Below are positions 6,713 to 10,721 of a DNA stretch of 10,721 nt, in pieces. The DNA is from an uncultured Burkholderiales bacterium (GTDB lineage Bacteria; Pseudomonadota; Gammaproteobacteria; Burkholderiales; Burkholderiaceae_E). Where the stretch lies: contig CAIXXI010000024.1 of the NCBI GenBank assembly GCA_903923345.1, forward strand, positions 1-10,721. Reading direction: 5' to 3'. Made by a program: the position numbers and the translations under genes. Each line of letters opens with the position of its first letter. Position 1 is the stretch's first letter. The notes under the pieces were generated by a model. It saw nothing but the letters and a program-made list of their open reading frames with translations. It did no database searches and was not told where the DNA came from.

Positions 6713-7102
6713 ATGAAATATCCGATTGCAATTGAGCCAGGAAGTGAGAGCGAAGCGTTCGGCGTGGTGGTACCCGACCTCCCAGGCTGCTATTCGGCTG
6801 GCGATACCCTGGACGAAGCACTGGATAACGCCCGTGAGGCGATCGAACTCTGGATCGAAACCGTGCTCGATGACAACGGTGTCGTTCCTGCCCCAAGCAG
6901 CATCGACAGGCATCAATCGAATCCGGCTTATGCGGGATGGATTTGGGGGGTCGTGCCCATTGACCTGACCAGCTTGGCAGATAAGGTCGAGCAGGTGAAC
7001 ATCACTCTGCCAGCGAGGGTGCTGCGCAGAATTGATGCGGCCGCCCAGGCAGCGGGCGAGAGCCGAGAGGCATACATGACAAAGAAAGCACTGATCGGCT
7101 GA
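6713..7102 (+). CDS. hicB: HicB family antitoxin with C-terminal ribbon-helix-helix domain
   Basis: This 129-residue antitoxin has two parts. The N-terminal RNase-H-like HicB domain (about residues 1-65) shows MKYPIAIEPG, AFGVVVPDLPGCYSAGDTLDEAL and the helix NAREAIELWIE, all standard for the family. The C-terminal part (about 90-129) reads VNITLPARVLRRIDAAAQAAGESREAYM, a ribbon-helix-helix DNA-binding segment of the type that dimerises and represses the hicAB promoter. It blocks the HicA active site by direct binding. It starts 10 nt after hicA with a good AAGG site. Unlike the small HicB-like protein at 4857-5063, this one can plausibly autoregulate. Downstream it converges on the mutase gene across a 132 nt gap. 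Confidence 0.94.
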   Translation: MKYPIAIEPGSESEAFGVVVPDLPGCYSAGDTLDEALDNAREAIELWIETVLDDNGVVPAPSSIDRHQSNPAYAGWIWGVVPIDLTSLADKVEQVNITLPARVLRRIDAAAQAAGESREAYMTKKALIG

Positions 7103-7234
7103 AGACCGCGTAGGCAGTCGCTAGCCTGGGTGCGCAGCGCGTCCGCCGTTACAAGTCCAATGTACAGGCCAAACGAGCGAGAGTTCTCGCGGATCAACGG
7201 GTTGAGGATGGAAGACTGGGTCCCTTAGCCTTCG
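7103..7234. other. Convergent intergenic gap between hicB and the mutase gene
   Basis: These 132 nt separate two converging genes. The only inverted repeat noticed is GCGAGA/TCTCGC at 7177-7190 with a 2-4 nt loop and no T-run on either side, so it is not a convincing intrinsic terminator. No RNA gene or coding sequence was recognised. Confidence 0.5.
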
Positions 7235-8650
7235 TCAAAACGGCACCTTCGCCCCCGGCGCCACTGCACTGATCGCCGCCTTGAACGCCGCCTGAATCCG
7301 CGCGAGCGCCTGCGGGTTGTCGGCCTCGAAACGCGTGACCACGACCGGCGTGGTGTTCGATGCGCGAGCCAGGCCGAAGCCGTCGGGGTATTCCACGCGC
7401 ACGCCATCGATGGTGATGACTTCGTCGGAACCCTCGAACTTGGCATTGCGCTGAAGCGCGTCAATCAGCTTGAAGTTCTCGCCTTCGGCGGTGTGGATGT
7501 GCAGCTCGGGCGTGGCGCTGGCGTCGGGCAGCGCTTCGAGCACCGCGCTGGGGTTGGCAGAGCGCGACAGAATTTCGAGCAGGCGCGCGCCGGTGTACAG
7601 GCCATCGTCAAAGCCGTACCAGCGATCGTTAAAGAACACGTGGCCACTCATCTCGCCGGCCAACGGTGCGCCGGTTTCCTTGAGCTTGGCCTTGATGAGC
7701 GAGTGGCCTGTCTTCCACATGAGCGGCGTGCCGCCGTGCTTGCGCACCCAGGTGGCCAGATTGCGGGTGCACTTCACGTCATAGATGATCTGGCCGCCAG
7801 GGCGATGCGCCAGCACGTCTTGCGCATAGAGCAGGAGCTGGCGGTCGGGCCAGATAATTTGTCCGGACTTAGTGACCACCCCCAGCCGGTCGCCGTCGCC
7901 ATCGAAGGCCAGGCCGATTTCGCAGTCGGTCTCGTTCAGACAGCGGATGAGGTCCTGAAGGTTTTCGGGATGCGCTGGATCGGGGTGATGGTTGGGAAAG
8001 TTGCCATCCACTTCGGTGAAGAGCTCGGTCACTTCGCAGCCGAGCGATTTGAAAAGTTGCGGGGCGAGTGCGCCGGCCACGCCGTTACCGCAATCAATCG
8101 CGATCTTCATGGGCCGCGAGAGCTTCACATCGCCCAGAATCTTGGCGAGGTATTCGGCCGTGACATCGCGCTTCGTGACACGCCGCGGCGCGTTGGCATC
8201 AAGCCGGCCTGCAAAGACGGGATCAACGATGGCCTTGTACAGCCCCGTGATGTCGTCGCCATAGAGCGTCTTGCCGCCCATCATCATCTTCAGGCCGTTG
8301 TACTCGGGCGGGTTGTGGCTACCCGTGACCGCCACGCCCGAGCCCGTGCCAGTGAGCACGGTGGCGTAGTAGACGACTGGGGTGGGCACCATGCCGATGT
8401 CGATCGCCTCGATGCCGGCCGAGTTGATGCCCTTGGTCAGCGCCTCGATCAGGCGCGGACCGGACAAACGGCCGTCGCGACCGACCACGATCGCCGGGAT
8501 GTTCTGGGCCTTGGCGATCAGGCCGAGCGCGGCGCCCACACCTTGGGCGGCGGCGTCAGTGAGGGTGACCTTGGAGGGGTCACCGTCAACGATGCCCCGG
8601 ATGTCGTAGGCTTTGAAGATGGAGGGGGAGAGGGTCTGAGTGCTCGACAT
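7235..8650 (-). CDS. algC: Bifunctional phosphomannomutase/phosphoglucomutase (AlgC type)
   Basis: This 471-residue alpha-D-phosphohexomutase interconverts mannose-6-P/mannose-1-P and glucose-6-P/glucose-1-P, feeding GDP-mannose, dTDP-rhamnose and UDP-glucose synthesis for LPS and exopolysaccharide. All four family signatures are intact. FKAYDIRG (12-19) opens domain 1. The phosphoserine loop TGSHNPPEYNG (109-119) has Ser111. The Mg-binding loop is DGDGDRLG (250-257), with Asp250/252/254. The sugar-recognition loop GEMSGH (332-337) and the phosphate-binding RASNTTP (429-435) follow. Length is close to Pseudomonas AlgC (about 463). The ATG has an AGGG site 7 nt upstream. It is divergent from the GT2 gene with 98 nt between. 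Other names used for orthologues include xanA, manB and cpsG; dual specificity is inferred from similarity to AlgC, since the sequence alone does not prove it. Confidence 0.93.
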   Translation of the reverse strand: MSSTQTLSPSIFKAYDIRGIVDGDPSKVTLTDAAAQGVGAALGLIAKAQNIPAIVVGRDGRLSGPRLIEALTKGINSAGIEAIDIGMVPTPVVYYATVLTGTGSGVAVTGSHNPPEYNGLKMMMGGKTLYGDDITGLYKAIVDPVFAGRLDANAPRRVTKRDVTAEYLAKILGDVKLSRPMKIAIDCGNGVAGALAPQLFKSLGCEVTELFTEVDGNFPNHHPDPAHPENLQDLIRCLNETDCEIGLAFDGDGDRLGVVTKSGQIIWPDRQLLLYAQDVLAHRPGGQIIYDVKCTRNLATWVRKHGGTPLMWKTGHSLIKAKLKETGAPLAGEMSGHVFFNDRWYGFDDGLYTGARLLEILSRSANPSAVLEALPDASATPELHIHTAEGENFKLIDALQRNAKFEGSDEVITIDGVRVEYPDGFGLARASNTTPVVVTRFEADNPQALARIQAAFKAAISAVAPGAKVPF

Positions 8651-8657
8651 GGGAGTG

Positions 8658-8661
8658 CCCT
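8658..8661 (-). promoter_or_regulatory. Ribosome binding site of the mutase gene
   Basis: On the minus strand, AGGG lies 7 nt before the ATG at 8650 and supports that start. Confidence 0.5.
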
Positions 8662-8735
8662 GACAAAAGAGGAAGAGATGATCTTTGCAGCGAAGTCTTT
8701 GAGCGATCTTAGCGGAAACAGCCTGACACCCCCGC

Positions 8736-8741
8736 TACAAT
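8736..8741 (+). promoter_or_regulatory. Possible -10 element (TACAAT) of the GT2 gene
   Basis: TACAAT matches 5 of 6 consensus -10 bases. It ends 7 nt before the GT2 ATG, so transcription would start at or next to the start codon and give a leaderless message. No Shine-Dalgarno sequence is present, which fits. A good -35 hexamer is not visible at the usual spacing. Confidence 0.4.
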
Positions 8742-8748
8742 CACATCC

Positions 8749-9756
8749 ATGCTTCGCCCGGACCCCGCCTCGCCCCTGCCGGTTTCGGTGCTCGTCGTAA
8801 TCGTTAATTTCAACGGTGGTGCGTTGATTGCACATTGCCTCGAGTCGCTATCGCGCCAAACCTGCAGAAATTTTCGAACCATCGTTGTCGACAACGCCAG
8901 CACGGATGGCTCGGCAGACGATCTGGAATCCGCATTCCCAGGCGTTTCAGTCATTCGAAGCGACAAGAACCTCGGGTTCGCAGCCGGCAATAACCTGGCC
9001 ATCCAAGCAGCAAGCGATTCGAACCTGATCGCTTTGCTCAATCCAGATGCAATTGCGCAGGCCGATTGGCTCGAATGCCTGGTCAACGCCGCGAACACTC
9101 ATCCTGAATTCGCACTGTTTGGCAGCCGCATGTATGCCGATCCACAGCACACCGTTCTGGACGGCGTGGGCGACGCATATCACGTGAGCGGATTGCCATG
9201 GCGCGTAGGGCACGGCCAGCAGGCGCAGGGACGCTACACCGAAAACCACGAAATCTTTGCGCCGTGCGCAGCCGCCGCGCTGTACCGCCGCGAGGTCTTT
9301 GAATTGACAGGTGGATTCGATGAGGATTTCTTCTGTTACGTCGAAGATGTTGACCTGGGTTTCCGAGCCAGGCTCCTGGGATTCCGCGCACTGTACGTCG
9401 CCCGCGCTGTGGTTGAGCATGCAGGTTCAGGCCTGGTCGGCAAACACAGCGACTTTCAGTTGTATCACGGGCACCGAAACCTGGTCTGGGCGTACGTCCG
9501 CAACATGCCTTGGCCGCTATTGCTGCTGTATCTACCCCTGCATTTGCTGATGACACTGGTCACCCTGCTTGTTTTTTCGGCCAAAGGCCGTGGTCGCATC
9601 CTGCTTCGCGCCAAATGGGATGCCATGAGGGGGCTGCCGGGTAGCGTGTCGAAGCGCTGGCGAACACAGTCAGCGCGAGCAGCCACGTCCAGGCACATCA
9701 GAGCCAGCTTGCAACGGGGCCTGCCCAGACGGTTTCGTCAGTCTGGTTGGAACTAA
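8749..9756 (+). CDS. Family 2 glycosyltransferase (WbbL/rhamnosyltransferase-like)
   Basis: This 335-residue GT2 enzyme has a GT-A fold and would act at the cytoplasmic face of the inner membrane, adding a sugar from a nucleotide donor to a growing polysaccharide on its lipid carrier. VSVLVVIVNFNG (12-23) is the first strand. VVDNASTDGS (46-55) contains the nucleotide-binding Asp48. GFAAGNN (76-82) and LLNPDA (96-101) follow, the latter in the place of the DXD metal motif. GGFDEDFFCYVEDVDLGFRARLLG (188-211) holds the probable catalytic acidic pair Glu199-Asp200. A hydrophobic stretch at about 254-276 likely anchors the C-terminus, followed by an Arg-rich tail. The layout resembles WbbL-type rhamnosyltransferases, but the donor sugar cannot be read from sequence. 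The start ATG lacks a ribosome site. The Wzm permease gene follows, so O-antigen or a similar glycan is the likely product. Confidence 0.92.
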   Translation: MLRPDPASPLPVSVLVVIVNFNGGALIAHCLESLSRQTCRNFRTIVVDNASTDGSADDLESAFPGVSVIRSDKNLGFAAGNNLAIQAASDSNLIALLNPDAIAQADWLECLVNAANTHPEFALFGSRMYADPQHTVLDGVGDAYHVSGLPWRVGHGQQAQGRYTENHEIFAPCAAAALYRREVFELTGGFDEDFFCYVEDVDLGFRARLLGFRALYVARAVVEHAGSGLVGKHSDFQLYHGHRNLVWAYVRNMPWPLLLLYLPLHLLMTLVTLLVFSAKGRGRILLRAKWDAMRGLPGSVSKRWRTQSARAATSRHIRASLQRGLPRRFRQSGWN

Positions 9757-9796
9757 GGGTCCTGTCCCGGCCCTCACACAGCGAGGCCAGGGAGTC

Positions 9797-9825
9797 GTGC
9801 CACGGCACAGCCACACGATTAGAAT
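9797..9825 (+). promoter_or_regulatory. Candidate sigma70 promoter for the wzm-like gene
   Basis: GTGCCA (9797-9802, 4 of 6 consensus) and TAGAAT (9820-9825, 5 of 6) are separated by exactly 17 bp. Transcription would begin near 9832, giving an 86 nt leader to the ATG at 9918. This is the best-spaced promoter-like pair found in the window. Confidence 0.45.
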
Positions 9826-9917
9826 GTCGGGTTTTCCTCAATCAGTTGACGCTTTGCCGGTGCAGCCGCGGCAACAAGTTGATGCACAAGGCTGATTACC
9901 ACTCCGTATTGCGCGAC

Positions 9918-10721
9918 ATGTCCTCCTCAGCGACCGCTCTCGACCCAAACGCTGCCCAGTCTGCTGGCCTGAAAGCCCTGCTTGGCAGTATCACGCGTCA
10001 TCGGCAGCTCATCAGCCAGCTGATCCGGCGCGAGGTCGTCGGCCGTTACAAGGGCTCGGCGCTGGGGCTGGCGTGGTCTTTCTTCAATCCGGTCCTGATG
10101 CTGGCCGTGTACACCTTCGTGTTTTCCGGTGTCTTCAAAGCGCGCTGGAATACATCTGGAGAACCGGAAAGCATTGCGCACTTCGCGATCGTGATGTTCG
10201 TCGGGATGATCGTACTCAGCCTGCTGACGGAAGTGCTGACCCGCTCACCCACGCTGATACTGTCCAACCCGAATTTTGTGAAGAAGGTGGTGTTCCCACT
10301 GGAGATCCTGCCAATCGTCACCCTGGGCGCAGCGGCCTTCCATGCGCTGGTTAGCATCGCAGTGCTGCTTCTGGCCTTCCTGCTCTTCAATGGCTTCCTT
10401 CACTGGACCGTAGTTCTCCTACCCTTGATCCTTGTGCCGCTTGTGCTGCTGACCCTCGGACTGTCCTGGAGTTTGGCGTCTCTGGGCGTGTACCTGCGCG
10501 ACGTGAACCAGGCGATCGGTCTGGTGTGCAGCGTGCTGATGTTTCTGTCGCCGATCTTTTATCCACTGTCGGCTGTCCCTGAGAAGTATCGTTGGCTCAT
10601 TGCAGCGAACCCGCTCACCTTCGTGATTGAGCAAGCCCGGCGCGTCGTGGTTGACGGCGCACTGCCAGACTGGTCCGGTTTGCTGCTGTACACGATTGCT
10701 GCTGGCCTCATTGCCTGGGGC
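9918..10721 (+). CDS. wzm: Wzm-type ABC-2 transporter permease for polysaccharide/O-antigen export, 3'-truncated by window edge
   Basis: The frame is open from 9918 to the window end (268 codons, no stop). It encodes the membrane half of an ABC exporter that moves lipid-linked O-antigen or capsule glycan across the inner membrane with a Wzt ATPase. The cytoplasmic N-terminus leads into QLIRREVVGRYKGSALGLAW and FFNPVLMLAVYTFVFS, the hallmark start of ABC-2 polysaccharide permeases. Several hydrophobic spans follow, then LGVYLRDVNQAIGLV and FLSPIFYPLSAVPEKYR, the conserved late loop, and NPLTFVIEQARRVV. Related proteins have about 260-280 residues, so only a short C-terminal end is missing. The start is uncertain: an in-frame ATG at 9882 adds 12 residues, and neither has a clear ribosome site; 9918 (MSSSATAL) was chosen on family-like length. 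The wzt gene is expected just downstream. Confidence 0.9.
   Translation, partial: MSSSATALDPNAAQSAGLKALLGSITRHRQLISQLIRREVVGRYKGSALGLAWSFFNPVLMLAVYTFVFSGVFKARWNTSGEPESIAHFAIVMFVGMIVLSLLTEVLTRSPTLILSNPNFVKKVVFPLEILPIVTLGAAAFHALVSIAVLLLAFLLFNGFLHWTVVLLPLILVPLVLLTLGLSWSLASLGVYLRDVNQAIGLVCSVLMFLSPIFYPLSAVPEKYRWLIAANPLTFVIEQARRVVVDGALPDWSGLLLYTIAAGLIAWG

Noticed and set aside
7177..7190. Inverted repeat GCGAGA/TCTCGC as a terminator
   Set aside because: The loop is only 2-4 nt and no T-run follows on either strand.
7493..8800. 435-codon open frame on the plus strand opposite the mutase gene
   Set aside because: It mirrors an intact phosphohexomutase with all catalytic motifs on the other strand; the translation shows no family features.
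9764..9793. CCCGGCCCTC ... GAGGCCAGGG hairpin after the GT2 gene as a terminator
   Set aside because: Pairing needs single-base bulges on both arms and no T-run follows; too weak to call.
9824..9895. Short 23-codon ORF in the wzm leader
   Set aside because: No ribosome site and no recognisable product, and its ATG overlaps the -10-like TAGAAT, so it would not lie on the transcript from that promoter.

Overview
The window reads as a chromosomal stretch of a GC-rich Gram-negative bacterium, most likely a gammaproteobacterium of the Xanthomonadales/Lysobacterales type. The reasons are high GC, strongly GC-biased third codon positions, lipopolysaccharide (LPS) genes, and the gene neighbourhood pcm-like, rhodanese, tolC, waaA. 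I recall that neighbourhood from xanthomonads and also from some betaproteobacteria, so the taxonomic call is an inference.

Layout. Bases 1-4612 (plus strand) hold a tight run of four genes: the C-terminal two thirds of an RND efflux pump, a divergent protein-L-isoaspartate methyltransferase-like gene, a single-domain rhodanese and a TolC outer-membrane channel. Gaps are 10, 17 and 31 nt, so one transcript is plausible. Bases 4618-6429 (minus strand) hold waaA (Kdo transferase), followed 13 nt downstream by a small HicB-like gene and an overlapping HicA-like gene. Bases 6517-7102 (plus strand) hold a second, conventional hicAB toxin-antitoxin pair, divergent from waaA. Bases 7235-8650 (minus strand) encode a bifunctional phosphomannomutase/phosphoglucomutase. 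Bases 8749-10721 (plus strand) start a polysaccharide locus: a GT2 glycosyltransferase, then a Wzm-type ABC-2 permease that runs off the window end.

How it fits together. Most of the window serves the cell envelope. WaaA adds Kdo to lipid A. The mutase makes mannose-1-P and glucose-1-P for nucleotide sugars. The GT2 enzyme builds glycan, and the Wzm permease exports it, which points to an ABC-transporter-dependent O-antigen or similar polysaccharide. RND plus TolC form parts of an envelope-spanning efflux pump; the periplasmic adaptor would lie upstream, outside the window.

The least ordinary features are the two dissimilar HicAB-type modules on either side of waaA, one apparently embedded in the waaA transcription unit, and the Pcm-like protein, which keeps the SAM-binding site but lacks the usual isoaspartate-binding motif. 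No RNA gene, CRISPR array, insertion sequence or convincing terminator was seen. I do not claim a wholly new system.
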